A stretch of DNA of 64,000 nucleotides from Urinicoccus timonensis (lineage in GTDB: Bacteria; Bacillota; Clostridia; Tissierellales; Peptoniphilaceae), in contig NZ_OCTU01000003.1 in the NCBI RefSeq assembly GCF_900232945.1, positions 47,155-111,154 on the forward strand, written 5' to 3'. Below the pieces are notes generated by a model. That model had not been told where the DNA came from, did no database searches, and saw only the letters and a list, made by a program, of their open reading frames with translations. Shown piece after piece: positions 51,731 through 61,105 of the stretch. Position numbers and translations under genes: made by a program. Numbering within the stretch: position 1 is the stretch's first letter; every line of letters starts with the position of its first letter.

Positions 51731-53396
51731 GTTAAATATAAAAAATTTTGCCATCATTGATGACTTAAGTGTGGAGTTTTCCAAGGGCTTGAATGTGTTA
51801 ACAGGAGAGACCGGGTCGGGAAAGTCCATCTTAATCGATGCCCTGGACATGATCTTAGGAGGGCGGGCCAACAAAAGTTACATCCGGACAGGATGTTCTT
51901 CGGCCTTTGTCCAAGGGGTTTTCTTTAACCAGGAGGCTGGCCTGCAAAAGAGCCTGGAAAGAAACGGCCTGGCCCAAGAGGACTACTTAACCATTAGCCG
52001 GGAAATCTTCCTGGACCGACCCAGCCTTTTAAGAGTCAATGGCCAGGTGATTTCCCTCAACCAGCTCAAGGAAATTACCGGCCAACTGGTGGACATCTTT
52101 GCCCAACATGAGGGCCCGGCCCTTTTGGACAGCCACAAGCAAAAGTTTATCCTAGACTCCTTTGGTGACAAGGCCCACAGCCACCACCTGGAAGACCTGG
52201 CCCGGACCTACGAGACCTACCAGGCCTTGAAAAAGGACCTGGACAAGTTGACCATGGATGACCAAAGTCGGATGCGGGAAATTGACCTTTTGGACTTTCA
52301 ATGCCAAGAAATCCAAGAGGCCCAATTGACCCAGGAGGATGAAGAAGACCTGGTTCAAGACTATAAAAAGCTGGAAAACCAAGAATCCATCCGGGAGGGC
52401 TTGGAACAAAGCCTGCAAAGGCTTCAAAGTTCCTATGAGTCTGTGTCTGCCTTGGACCAAATGGATACAGCCCTAGCCAATCTCTATAAGATCAGCGACT
52501 ATGATGAGGAAATCAAGACTTGGGCAGACCAATTGCAAAGTCTTCGTCATGAAGTCCATGAGGTGGGCCAGGGTTTAAACCGTCTTTTAGAAAATAGTGA
52601 CCAAGACCCTGAAGCCCTTCGTCTAGTGGAGGACCGCCTTAACCTGGTCAACAACTTAAAGAGAAAGTACGGAGACAGCGTCCAGGAGATCTTGGCCTAC
52701 TATGAAGAAAGTCAGGCCCGATTAGAGCTTTTAAAAAACTATGAAGAAGAGGTTAATAAAAAGCACAAGGACCTGGAAGAGGCCCATAAAAAACTCCAGG
52801 ACTTGGCCCAGGTGGTCCACAAGGACCGGGAAACCCTGGCCCAGGCCCTGGAAAAAAGAGTGGAAGATGAAATCAGCCAATTAAATTTAAAAGATGCTCG
52901 CTTCAAGGTCCACTTGGAAGAAAAAGACCTGGGGCCCGATGGCATGGACCAGGTGGTCTTCTACCTGTCTACCAATTTAGGCGAAGACCTAAAGCCCTTG
53001 TCCCAAGTGGCATCAGGAGGGGAAATGAGCCGGATGATGCTGGGCTTTAAGAGCATCATTGCAGACCGGGACCACATTATGACCCTGGTTTTTGATGAAA
53101 TTGATGCCGGAATCAGTGGGCAGACAGCCCACATAGTAGGGAAAAAATTAAAGGCCCTGGCCCAGGGACGGCAAGTTTTGGTGATTTCCCACTTGCCCCA
53201 AATGGTTGCCCTGGCCCAAACCCACTACCGGATTGAAAAGACATTAAAGGATGGCAAGATGGTTTCAAATATCCGAAAATCCAGTCCCCAAGACCAGGCT
53301 TATGAATTAGCCCGCCTGATTAGTTCAGGTGAAATCAATGAAAGCACCCTAGAAACAGCTCGAAGCATGATTAAGAAAAGCAGGGAGGATCTATGA
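51720..53396 (+). CDS. recN: DNA repair protein RecN
   Basis: A 558-residue SMC-like ATPase acting early in double-strand break repair. It has an N-terminal Walker A GETGSGKSILIDALD, two long coiled coils (about 140-350), and the C-terminal signature ASGGEMSRMMLG, then FDEIDAGISGQTA (Walker B). ATG 51720 follows GGAGG (51710-51714) inside the tlyA end. The earlier in-frame ATG 51696 would place this site inside the gene. Confidence 0.95.
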   Translation: MLVELNIKNFAIIDDLSVEFSKGLNVLTGETGSGKSILIDALDMILGGRANKSYIRTGCSSAFVQGVFFNQEAGLQKSLERNGLAQEDYLTISREIFLDRPSLLRVNGQVISLNQLKEITGQLVDIFAQHEGPALLDSHKQKFILDSFGDKAHSHHLEDLARTYETYQALKKDLDKLTMDDQSRMREIDLLDFQCQEIQEAQLTQEDEEDLVQDYKKLENQESIREGLEQSLQRLQSSYESVSALDQMDTALANLYKISDYDEEIKTWADQLQSLRHEVHEVGQGLNRLLENSDQDPEALRLVEDRLNLVNNLKRKYGDSVQEILAYYEESQARLELLKNYEEEVNKKHKDLEEAHKKLQDLAQVVHKDRETLAQALEKRVEDEISQLNLKDARFKVHLEEKDLGPDGMDQVVFYLSTNLGEDLKPLSQVASGGEMSRMMLGFKSIIADRDHIMTLVFDEIDAGISGQTAHIVGKKLKALAQGRQVLVISHLPQMVALAQTHYRIEKTLKDGKMVSNIRKSSPQDQAYELARLISSGEINESTLETARSMIKKSREDL

Positions 53397-53935
53397 ATTA
53401 CGAAGAAAGAACCATGAAGTCCAACAAGATCTATGAGGGTCATATCTTAGCCCTCCGGGTGGACACAGTGGAATTACCCAATCAAAAATACTCCAAAAGA
53501 GAAATTGTAGAGCACGTTGGAGCTGTAGGGGTTGTGGCCATTACAGAGGATGGTCAAGTACTTTTTGTTAGGCAATACCGCAAGGCGGTGGAAAAAAGCC
53601 TATTGGAAATCCCTGCCGGTCTGGTAAATTCTAATGAAGAACCAGGCCTTGCGGCCAAAAGAGAATTGGAAGAAGAAACAGGCTACACCTGTGACAAGGT
53701 GGAATTTATGACTGAATTTTACCCCTCTCCAGGATTTTCTACAGAAAAAATCCACCTCTTTTTGGCTAGAAACCTAGTCAAGGGCCAAGCTAATCCAGAT
53801 GACGATGAATTTTTAGAATTGGAATCCATGCCCTTTGAAGAGGCCTTGCGGAAGGTCTACCTTGGAGAATTTAGCGATGCCAAAACCATGTTGGCTCTTT
53901 TACTGGCAAAAGATTTTATGGAGGAAGTAGAATGA
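53393..53935 (+). CDS. Nudix hydrolase, ADP-ribose pyrophosphatase type
   Basis: A 180-residue Nudix enzyme. The Nudix box is GLVNSNEEPGLAAKRELEEE followed by TGY (about residues 80-102). The N-terminal IVEHVGAVGVVAI and QYRKAVEKSLLEIPAG, with a C-terminal FYPSPGFSTEKIHLF, are typical of ADP-ribose pyrophosphatases (NudF/YqkG). It would cleave ADP-ribose to AMP and ribose-5-phosphate. ATGA overlap with recN; ATG 53414 is an alternative start. Confidence 0.88.
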   Translation: MNYEERTMKSNKIYEGHILALRVDTVELPNQKYSKREIVEHVGAVGVVAITEDGQVLFVRQYRKAVEKSLLEIPAGLVNSNEEPGLAAKRELEEETGYTCDKVEFMTEFYPSPGFSTEKIHLFLARNLVKGQANPDDDEFLELESMPFEEALRKVYLGEFSDAKTMLALLLAKDFMEEVE

Positions 53936-54729
53936 ATGCACTAGACTATATCAAGGGAAAAATCAATATTGAACCGGAGTTGGGAATTATCTTGGGTTCC
54001 GGCCTAGGAGATTTTGCAAAAAACATTGAAGACCCTATCCACATTCCCTTTTCAGAAGTTCCGGATTTTGCTGCGTCCACTGTCCAAGGGCATGCCGGGG
54101 AATTTATCTTTGGCCAGCTCTATGGCAAGAAGGTCGTGGCCATGAATGGTCGAGTCCACTATTATGAAGGCCATCCCATTAGCCAAGTGGTCCTACCTGT
54201 CAAGGTTATGACAGACCTGGGAATTAAAAATTTAATTGTCACCAATGCAGCTGGAGGAGTCAACAAGGACTTTAACCCTGGAGACCTGATGATTATTACA
54301 GACCATATTAACTTTACCGGAGTCAACCCCTTAATTGGTCCTAATGAAGATGACAAGGGACCTAGGTTCTTGGATATGAGCGAGACCTATAGCCTGGACT
54401 CCATTGCCCTGGCAAAAAAAGTTGCCCGGGAAGAAAATCTGGACCTAAAAGAGGGGGTCTACATGTGGTTTACAGGTCCCTGCTATGAAACGGCAGCAGA
54501 AGTCCGTCTAGCCAGGACCCTGGGAGCTGATGCAGTAGGCATGAGCACAGTACCAGAAGTCATTATTGCCCACCATAGGGGGGTCAAGGTTCTGGGTATA
54601 TCCCTTATTACCAACCATGCTACAGGGGTTAGCGATGAACCCTTAAGCCATGAGGACGTTGTTCTGGCTTCCAAAAAGGCAGAGGGACGGTTTAAATTAT
54701 TAGTAGAAAAGATAGTTCAGGTGATCTAA
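53932..54729 (+). CDS. Purine-nucleoside phosphorylase (PNP family 2)
   Basis: A 265-residue enzyme that phosphorolyses inosine, guanosine and their deoxy forms. The phosphate-binding GSGLGDFA at 21-28, VQGHAGEF, GRVHYYEGH and TNAAGGVNKDF, then MSTVPEVIIAHH, mark the trimeric family also called PunA. It is joined by ATGA to the Nudix gene and by a one-base overlap to the pyrimidine phosphorylase, forming a nucleoside salvage pair that feeds deoC. Confidence 0.92.
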   Translation: MNALDYIKGKINIEPELGIILGSGLGDFAKNIEDPIHIPFSEVPDFAASTVQGHAGEFIFGQLYGKKVVAMNGRVHYYEGHPISQVVLPVKVMTDLGIKNLIVTNAAGGVNKDFNPGDLMIITDHINFTGVNPLIGPNEDDKGPRFLDMSETYSLDSIALAKKVAREENLDLKEGVYMWFTGPCYETAAEVRLARTLGADAVGMSTVPEVIIAHHRGVKVLGISLITNHATGVSDEPLSHEDVVLASKKAEGRFKLLVEKIVQVI

Positions 54730-56030
54730 TGCATATTAATGAATTAATCGAAAAGAAAAAACACGGACAAGACCTAAGTTCAGAAGAAATCCACTATTGG
54801 ATCCAAGGCTACTTAAAGGGAGAAATCAAGGACTACCAGGTTTCTGCCCTTTTAATGGCCATTTACTTTCAAGGCTTAAATGAGAAGGAAACCTACGACT
54901 TAACCAATGAACTTCTCCATTCAGGAGACACTGTCGACTTAAGCTCCATCCAGGGCATCAAGGTGGACAAACACTCCACTGGTGGAGTAGGGGATACTAC
55001 CAGCCTGGTCCTAGGACCCCTAGTAGCTGCAGCCGGCTGTCCTTTTGCCAAGATGAGTGGACGGGGCCTAGGCCACACTGGCGGAACCCTGGATAAACTA
55101 GAGGCCATCCAAGGCCTATCGGTGGACCTGACTGTCCAAGACTTTATCAAGCAAGTCAATGAGATCGGCCTGGCCATTGCAGGCCAAACAGCCAATATCA
55201 CTCCGGGAGACAAGAAACTCTATAGTCTAAGGGATGCCACCCAAACCGTAGATAATATTTCCCTTATTGCTGCCAGTATCTTGAGCAAGAAAATTGCCAT
55301 TGGATCCGATGCCTTGATTTTGGATGTCAAGGTGGGGGACGGGGCCTTTATGAAGACCAAGGAAGAGGCGGAAAAACTTTCTTCAGCCCTGGTAAAATTA
55401 GGCAAGGCCTTTAACCGCAATGTCATGGCCCTGATTACTTCCATGGAAGAACCCTTGGGACAGGCTGTTGGAAACTTAATTGAAGTCCAAGAGGCCATCC
55501 GGGTCCTAATGGGCCAAGGCCCTCAAGACCTGGAAGACCTCTGTCTGAACCTGGGAGCCAAGGTCCTGGTTCTGGCCAAAAAGTTTGACCAAGAAGACCA
55601 AGCCCTGGAGGCCTTAAAGGAAACCATAGAAAATGGCCAAGCCTTGAACAAGTTCAATGAAATGATCAAGGCCCAAGGAGCCCAAATAGATGCCCAAGGC
55701 CTTTTAGACCAAGACCTTAGCCCCTTGTTGGGTCAAGTTACAGCTCAAGAAGATGGCTACCTGGCCTCTCTTCATGCTCTAACCATTGGGGAAGCTGCTC
55801 GGAGATTAGGGGCTGGCCGCCTGACCATGGAAGATGTCATCGATCCTGGAGCAGGAATCTACCTGGTAAAGAAAATCGGTCAAAAGGTGACAAAAGGGGA
55901 AACCATCCTGGAACTTTACGGCAAGGATTCTTCTGAAATCCAAGAGATTATTAAAGACATCCAGGCAGCTATTAGCTATAGCAAGGACCCAGTCCAAGCT
56001 CCGACCTTAATCTTGCATGAGGTCCGCTAA
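54729..56030 (+). CDS. Pyrimidine-nucleoside phosphorylase / thymidine phosphorylase
   Basis: A 433-residue enzyme of the DeoA/Pdp family that splits thymidine or uridine with phosphate. It has VDKHSTGGVGDTTSLVLGP near 77-95, KMSGRGLGHTGGTLDKLE, and a C-terminal domain (about 340-430) with GRLTMEDVIDPGAG. Sequence does not settle whether uridine is accepted. It is cotranscribed with the purine phosphorylase; TAATG one-base overlaps are seen on both sides. Confidence 0.92.
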   Translation: MHINELIEKKKHGQDLSSEEIHYWIQGYLKGEIKDYQVSALLMAIYFQGLNEKETYDLTNELLHSGDTVDLSSIQGIKVDKHSTGGVGDTTSLVLGPLVAAAGCPFAKMSGRGLGHTGGTLDKLEAIQGLSVDLTVQDFIKQVNEIGLAIAGQTANITPGDKKLYSLRDATQTVDNISLIAASILSKKIAIGSDALILDVKVGDGAFMKTKEEAEKLSSALVKLGKAFNRNVMALITSMEEPLGQAVGNLIEVQEAIRVLMGQGPQDLEDLCLNLGAKVLVLAKKFDQEDQALEALKETIENGQALNKFNEMIKAQGAQIDAQGLLDQDLSPLLGQVTAQEDGYLASLHALTIGEAARRLGAGRLTMEDVIDPGAGIYLVKKIGQKVTKGETILELYGKDSSEIQEIIKDIQAAISYSKDPVQAPTLILHEVR

Positions 56031-56656
56031 TGAATGCCACCATAGAAATTTACGCTTCTAGAATCTTGGCCCTTTTGGTGGCCATTATCGGTCATGAAAT
56101 TGCCCACGGCTATGTGGCCTATTTAAACGGAGATACCACGGCCAAACGGGATGGACGTTTGAGCATCAACCCCATCAACCACATCGACCCCCTGGGTCTG
56201 GTCTTTATGATTGTCTTTCGTTTTGGCTGGGCCAAGGCAGTGCCCATTAACCCCTATGCCTTTAAAAAACGGAAATTGGGCATGATAACCGTATCCCTGG
56301 CAGGGGTGGTCTATAACCTAGTTATGGCCTTTATCTTTGCCGGGGTCTTCAGCTACCTCTATTTTCATCCCAGTGGAAGCCATTTTATCCAACTCTTGGT
56401 AGAAAACCTCCTTTGGTACAATATTATGCTGGGGCTCTTTAACCTAGTTCCCCTGCCACCCCTGGATGGGTCCAAGCTCTTGGCTAGCTTCCTACCCAGG
56501 TCTTGGGAGGATAAATTTTACCAGTATGAAAAATATGCCTACCTGGTCTTGGTGGTTGCAATTTTTTCCGGAGCCATTGACAAGGTCTTGGGTCCAATTT
56601 TTAATTGGGTCATTAGTCTCTTTCTAAATTTTTGGGGAAATATTTTCTATGTATGA
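56030..56656 (+). CDS. Site-2 protease family (M50) membrane metalloprotease
   Basis: A 208-residue polytopic protein. The zinc motif is HEIAHG with His22, Glu23 and His26 in the first TM segment. The third ligand is in NLVPLPPLDGSKLL near 138-151. It has about five TM helices and no PDZ domain. This group (YwhC-like) commonly sits upstream of scpA in Bacillota, without a known substrate. It overlaps scpA by eight bases. Confidence 0.88.
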   Translation: MNATIEIYASRILALLVAIIGHEIAHGYVAYLNGDTTAKRDGRLSINPINHIDPLGLVFMIVFRFGWAKAVPINPYAFKKRKLGMITVSLAGVVYNLVMAFIFAGVFSYLYFHPSGSHFIQLLVENLLWYNIMLGLFNLVPLPPLDGSKLLASFLPRSWEDKFYQYEKYAYLVLVVAIFSGAIDKVLGPIFNWVISLFLNFWGNIFYV

Positions 56657-57365
56657 TGTAGAACTTGATGTCTACCAGGGCCCCATGGACCTGCTCCTGG
56701 ACCTGATAAAGAAAAATGAATTGGATATCTATGACATCCCCATAGCCTTTTTAACCACGGAATTTATTCGAGAAATGAACAGTCGGGACCTGGATATGAA
56801 TACCCTGTCCTCCTTCCTCCTGATGGCCTCCACTCTTTTGCAAATCAAGTCCAAGCTTCTTTTGCCTAAGAAGGAAGCCCAGTCTGAGGAAGAAGAGGAA
56901 GAAGATCCTCGGGACGCCCTGGTTCGGAGACTTTTGGAATACCAAATCTACAAGGAAGTGGCCCAGGACTTTAAAGGTCGGGAGGAGGAGGGGCGAAAAC
57001 TCTTGACCCGCCTACCCCAAGAAATTATTTCCAAGGAGGAGGCCTACCTCCTTCAAGACTTGGAAACCCAGGACCTGGTGACTTGTTTTGCCCAAATCCT
57101 AGTCAAGTACCAGGACCGGACCAATGAGGAATTAAGACCTATCTATGCAGAAAGGTTCAAGGTCAGCGACTGCATTGAAAAAATTCGCTTTTGCCTGGTG
57201 GACCAAAAGAAGGTATCTTTTGATAGTCTCTTAAGTGACCAGCCCTGTCGGGAAGAGATTATTACAAATTTTTTGGCCATCTTGGAGTTGGCCAAGGCAG
57301 GAGGCTGCCACTTATCCTACCGCCCCCAAGCCAGGGAATTATTTATTGAAAGAAGGGAGGAATAA
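56649..57365 (+). CDS. scpA: Segregation and condensation protein A (kleisin)
   Basis: A 238-residue kleisin of the Smc-ScpAB condensin. The N-terminal helix that binds the Smc neck has YQGPMDLLLDLIKKNELDIYDI. The middle includes SFLLMASTLLQIKSKLLLP, then an acidic linker, and a C-terminal winged helix with FLAILELAKAGG. It is followed by scpB after one base, as usual. Confidence 0.94.
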   Translation: MYDVELDVYQGPMDLLLDLIKKNELDIYDIPIAFLTTEFIREMNSRDLDMNTLSSFLLMASTLLQIKSKLLLPKKEAQSEEEEEEDPRDALVRRLLEYQIYKEVAQDFKGREEEGRKLLTRLPQEIISKEEAYLLQDLETQDLVTCFAQILVKYQDRTNEELRPIYAERFKVSDCIEKIRFCLVDQKKVSFDSLLSDQPCREEIITNFLAILELAKAGGCHLSYRPQARELFIERREE

Positions 57366-57366
57366 C

Positions 57367-57906
57367 TTGGAAAAACTTACAGCAGTTTTAGAGGGCATCC
57401 TATTTGCCTGGGCAGAGCCCCTGGCCCTGACAGAAATCAGTCGGGTCTTGGATATCCCCCTGCCCCGCCTCTATGAAGCGGCAGAAGCATTGGAAAAAAA
57501 ATATGCCCAAGAAGATTCAGGTCTCAAGTTAATCCAGGTGAAAAACACCCTTCAATTGTCCACCAAAGAGGACTGCTTTGAAGAAATTGAAAAATTCTTC
57601 GAGGACAAGAAAAAGAAAAACCTCTCCAATGCAGGTCTGGAAAGCCTGGCTATTATTGCCTACAAGCAACCAGTTACCAAGGTTGAGGTGGAGGACATCC
57701 GGGGAGTTCAATGTGACAGCATCATCAGGACCTTAATGAAGATTGGCTATGTAGAGCAAAGAGGGACCCTGGACCGGCCTGGCAAGCCCAGCCTTTATGG
57801 GACGACAGACCTTTTTTTAAAGAAATTTGGCCTGAAAAGCATCAAAGATCTGCCGGATATTGACCTTTTTAAGGCAGAGCTTAACTTGGAAGATGAGGAA
57901 GAATGA
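57367..57906 (+). CDS. scpB: Segregation and condensation protein B
   Basis: A 179-residue partner of ScpA with two winged helices. The N-terminal domain has LEGILFAWAEPLALTEISR. The second has LSNAGLESLAIIAYKQPVTK and VEDIRGVQCDSIIRTLM, then RPGKPSLYGTTDLFLKKFG. TTG 57367 is used as start because AGGGAGG (about 57353-57359) precedes it; the open frame further upstream lies within scpA. It overlaps the pseudouridine synthase gene by four bases. Confidence 0.94.
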   Translation: MEKLTAVLEGILFAWAEPLALTEISRVLDIPLPRLYEAAEALEKKYAQEDSGLKLIQVKNTLQLSTKEDCFEEIEKFFEDKKKKNLSNAGLESLAIIAYKQPVTKVEVEDIRGVQCDSIIRTLMKIGYVEQRGTLDRPGKPSLYGTTDLFLKKFGLKSIKDLPDIDLFKAELNLEDEEE

Positions 57907-58613
57907 TGCGACTACAAAAATACCTGGCCCATGCTGGCTTGGCCTCTCGAAGAAAAAGTGAAGATTACATTCTACAGGGCAGGGTGGCTGTCAATGGTCA
58001 AACCATTACCAGCCTAGGGACCAAGGTGGAACCTGGGGACCAGGTGTCCTTTGACGGCAAGCCGGTAAAGTTACAAGAAGAAAAGGTCTACTATCTCTTG
58101 AATAAACCCGCCGGTTATGTCACTACCAGCTCGGATGAAAAGGGGCGTAAGACCGTCCTGGACCTGGTTCCTAAAGGAATGAGGGTCTACCCTGTTGGTC
58201 GCTTGGATTTTAATACAACAGGCCTTTTGATCCTAACCAATGATGGGGACTTTACCTATACCATGACCCATCCCTCCCATGAGGTGGAAAAATGCTACCG
58301 GGTCACTGTCCAGGGGAGACTGGACGAAAAAGACCTGGCTCCCCTAAAAAAGGGCATCCGCTTCCATGGAGAATCCTATGCCCCGGCTAAGTTTGCCAGA
58401 GTCCTTCCCGGCAAGAGTCAAAGTCAATTTGACCTCACCATCCATGAGGGAAAAAACCACCAGGTGAAAAAAATGTGCCAAGCCCTGGGTTTTAGTGTCA
58501 AAAAACTCCACCGCCTATCCCTAGCCAGCCTAGACCTCAAGGGATTGGAAATAGGCCAATACAGGAAACTCACCCCGGAAGAAGTAAAGGAGTTAAAGGA
58601 AGACCATGCTTGA
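57903..58613 (+). CDS. RsuA/RluB family pseudouridine synthase
   Basis: A 236-residue enzyme. The S4 domain has MRLQKYLAHAGLASRRKSED. The catalytic domain has the Asp in VGRLDFNTTGLLILTNDG (about residue 102), and the tail shows EGKNHQVKKM and LHRLSLASL. Placement after scpAB suggests RluB, which modifies 23S rRNA U2605, but the exact target cannot be read from sequence. ATGATG offers two starts. Confidence 0.9.
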   Translation: MMRLQKYLAHAGLASRRKSEDYILQGRVAVNGQTITSLGTKVEPGDQVSFDGKPVKLQEEKVYYLLNKPAGYVTTSSDEKGRKTVLDLVPKGMRVYPVGRLDFNTTGLLILTNDGDFTYTMTHPSHEVEKCYRVTVQGRLDEKDLAPLKKGIRFHGESYAPAKFARVLPGKSQSQFDLTIHEGKNHQVKKMCQALGFSVKKLHRLSLASLDLKGLEIGQYRKLTPEEVKELKEDHA

Positions 58614-59163
58614 AGAAAATGCCATTGTCCTTATGCGAAATTTTATTCAAAGACATAAAAAGGAAGTCGATTTAGCCCTGGACCTGACCCTGGGTAGGGG
58701 GAAGGACAGCAATTTTATCCTGGAGACCTATCCTGGGAGTCGGGTCTTGGCCTTTGACATCCAAGAAGAAGCCCTGGACTGGGTCAAGGAAAACTTGAAA
58801 AACCAAGACAGGCTCCAAGTCGTCTTAGATGGCCACCAAAACCTGGATAGCTACCTGGATCAAGAAGTGGACCTGGCCATGATGAACCTGGGCTATCTTC
58901 CCGGGGGAGACAAGACCATCATTACCAAGGCCGCCACTACTGTCATGGCCATTGAAAAGGCCCTGGAGGCCTTAAAAGTTGGAGGACTTTTTACCCTCTT
59001 AGTCTACCGGTCCCACCCAGGAGCAGGAGAGGAAGTAGCAGCAGTGGAAGACCTGGTTAGAGTTTTGGACCAAAGAGACTACCGGGTCCAAAGGATTGAA
59101 TTTTATAATCAAAAAAACCAACCCCCGGTCTTTTTTGGAATTGAAAAAAGGATGAAGAAATGA
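58606..59163 (+). CDS. YtqB/MnmM-like SAM-dependent methyltransferase
   Basis: A 185-residue class I methyltransferase of the PF06962 'rRNA methylase' family. It has ALDLTLGRGKDSNFILE near 24-40, FDIQEEALDWVKENL, AMMNLGYLPGGDK and ALEALKVGGLFTLLVYRSHPGAGEE. Bacillus YtqB (MnmM) methylates the wobble uridine side chain of some tRNAs; the same role is likely but inferred. It overlaps the genes on both sides by 4-8 bases. Confidence 0.85.
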   Translation: MLEENAIVLMRNFIQRHKKEVDLALDLTLGRGKDSNFILETYPGSRVLAFDIQEEALDWVKENLKNQDRLQVVLDGHQNLDSYLDQEVDLAMMNLGYLPGGDKTIITKAATTVMAIEKALEALKVGGLFTLLVYRSHPGAGEEVAAVEDLVRVLDQRDYRVQRIEFYNQKNQPPVFFGIEKRMKK

Positions 59164-60368
59164 AAATTGCCATAATTGGAGGAGGACCTGCCGGTATGAT
59201 GGCTGGAATTATAGCCAGTCGCCACGGTCAAGTCAGCCTCTTTGAAAAAAATGAAAAATTGGGAAAGAAACTTTACATAACGGGCAAGGGCCGGTGCAAC
59301 ATCACCAACAACAAGGACATTTCTGAATTTTTTCCAGCTCTTGTTCGCAACCCTGAATTTTTATATTCTGCCTTCTATCAATTTACCAACCAGGACCTCC
59401 AAGATCTGATCCCTCTGACCTTTAAGGTGGAAAGGGGAGACCGGGTCTTTCCAAAATCGGACAAGTCTTCGGATGTCATTTCAGCCCTGGAAAAAATGCT
59501 CCGGGAGGCCGGGGTCCAAGTCTATAAAAACACCCCGGTCCTGGACCTGGAGAAAAAAGGCCACTTCCTCTTAAAGACCAAGGAGGGGACCCAAGCCTTT
59601 GACCGGGTCATCCTGGCTACAGGAGGCAAGTCCTATCCAGTTACAGGGTCTACAGGAGATGGCTATGGCTTTGCTCAAAAATTTGGCCACAGCCTGGTTC
59701 CCCTTAGGGGAGGTCTGGTGGGCATCCTTCTGAAAGATTCCTTTGTCAAGGACTTAGAAGGCCTCAGCCTGAGAAATGTCAGCCTCAAGGCCCAAGGAGA
59801 CGGCAAGCTTTCCCTTTTTGGAGAAGCCCTTTTTACCGGCCAAGGCCTGTCTGGTCCCATAGCCCTTACCATGAGCTCCTACATTAACCGTTGGGAAAAA
59901 GTGGACCTGGTCTTGGACCTAAAGCCCGGCCTGACCCTGGAAAAATTGGACCAAGCCATCCTAAGAGACTTCCAAGAAGGACAAAACAAGGAAATCCAAA
60001 CCATCCTGGCAGGCCGCCTACCCCATAGGCTGGTGGATGTCTTTTTAAGTGTCCTGGACCTAGACCCCCATCAAAAGGTCAACGAAACCACCAAGGCAGA
60101 GAGACGACGCCTGGTAGAAGGGATGAAAAATTTTCCCCTCCATTATGGTGGATTGGACAAGCTAGACCATGCCATCATTACCAGTGGGGGAGTGGATGTA
60201 AAAGAAATAGACCCCTCCAGCATGGAATCAAAAAAAGTTCCTGGTCTCTATTTTTGTGGCGAAGTCTTGGACCTAGATGCCCTAACTGGGGGATATAATT
60301 TACAAATTGCCTTTTCCACAGGCCACCTTGCCGGGGAAAGTGTAGGGAAAGGATTTGAAAAATCCTAA
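59160..60368 (+). CDS. HI0933-family FAD-dependent oxidoreductase
   Basis: A 402-residue flavoprotein of the HI0933/YhiN family. It has an N-terminal dinucleotide fold IGGGPAGMMAGI, then KLGKKLYITGKGRCNITNN and LATGGKSYPVTGSTGDGYG. The C-terminal SGGVDVKEID and FCGEVLDLDALTGGYNLQIA-type segments complete the FAD site. The family has no firmly established reaction. ATGA overlap with the preceding gene; the cmk promoter -35 overlaps its last codons. Confidence 0.9.
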   Translation: MKIAIIGGGPAGMMAGIIASRHGQVSLFEKNEKLGKKLYITGKGRCNITNNKDISEFFPALVRNPEFLYSAFYQFTNQDLQDLIPLTFKVERGDRVFPKSDKSSDVISALEKMLREAGVQVYKNTPVLDLEKKGHFLLKTKEGTQAFDRVILATGGKSYPVTGSTGDGYGFAQKFGHSLVPLRGGLVGILLKDSFVKDLEGLSLRNVSLKAQGDGKLSLFGEALFTGQGLSGPIALTMSSYINRWEKVDLVLDLKPGLTLEKLDQAILRDFQEGQNKEIQTILAGRLPHRLVDVFLSVLDLDPHQKVNETTKAERRRLVEGMKNFPLHYGGLDKLDHAIITSGGVDVKEIDPSSMESKKVPGLYFCGEVLDLDALTGGYNLQIAFSTGHLAGESVGKGFEKS

Positions 60369-60383
60369 CAAGTTGAGTATAAT
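60355..60383 (+). promoter_or_regulatory. Promoter of cmk
   Basis: TTGAAA (60355-60360), 17 bases, TATAAT (60378-60383). The start would be about 60390, 23 bases before a terminator hairpin. Confidence 0.8.
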
Positions 60384-60412
60384 AGAAGAACAGTTGAATA
60401 AGCTGAAGAGAT

Positions 60413-60442
60413 AAAATCGCTAACCCAGGTTAGTGATTTTTT
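60413..60442 (+). terminator. Terminator-like hairpin in the cmk leader
   Basis: AAAATCGCTAACC (60413-60425) pairs with GGTTAGTGATTTT (60428-60440) with one G-T pair, then TT. It lies between the cmk promoter and GGGAGG at 60448, as at alaS. Confidence 0.75.
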
Positions 60443-60460
60443 ACCATGGGAGGAATTAAG

Positions 60461-61105
60461 ATGTCCATAGCCATTGACGGGCCCAGTGGAGCCGGCAAAA
60501 GTACTATTGCCAAGGCCCTGGCCAAGAAATTAAACATAGCCTATGTGGATACAGGAGCCATGTACCGGGCCCTGGCCTATGCCTTTATCGACATGGGCGA
60601 CCCCAAGGACTACCACCAGGCCCTGGAAAAAATGCAATTAAAAATATCCCCAGAGGGGATCTACTACAAGGATAAACTATTAAGCGATGAGTTACGGACC
60701 AGCCAGGTCTCCAAAAGAGCTTCCGAGCTCTCTAAGGAACCGGCCATTCGGGCCTACCTACTGGACTACCAAAGAAAATTGGCCAGTGACCAAGACGTGG
60801 TTATGGAAGGAAGAGATATTGGCACAGTGGTTTTAAAAGATGCCAAGGTAAAATTCTTTCTAACCGCTTCAGACCAAATCCGGGCTAGGCGCCGCTACCA
60901 ACAAAACCTGGAAAAGGGCATCCAGATCCCCTTGGACCAGGTGGAAAAAGATTTGAAAGAAAGAGATGACCGAGACCGGACTAGGAGTCTGGCCCCTCTA
61001 AAACAAGCAGAGGATGCCATTGTCATTGACAACAGTGACTTGACCCTGGAAGAAACCGTGGAGAAAATGGCAGCCATAGTGGAGGTCAAAAATGGGACTC
61101 TATAA
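60461..61105 (+). CDS. cmk: Cytidylate kinase
   Basis: A 214-residue nucleoside monophosphate kinase that phosphorylates CMP and dCMP. It has the P-loop IDGPSGAGKSTIAK at the start, YVDTGAMYRALAY, GRDIGTVVLKDAKVKFFLTA and RRRYQQNLEKG. ATG 60461 follows GGGAGG; ATG 60446 is in frame but lacks a site. In many clostridia cmk, plsC and ispH-rpsA are adjacent, as here. It overlaps plsC by 14 bases. Confidence 0.95.
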   Translation: MSIAIDGPSGAGKSTIAKALAKKLNIAYVDTGAMYRALAYAFIDMGDPKDYHQALEKMQLKISPEGIYYKDKLLSDELRTSQVSKRASELSKEPAIRAYLLDYQRKLASDQDVVMEGRDIGTVVLKDAKVKFFLTASDQIRARRRYQQNLEKGIQIPLDQVEKDLKERDDRDRTRSLAPLKQAEDAIVIDNSDLTLEETVEKMAAIVEVKNGTL

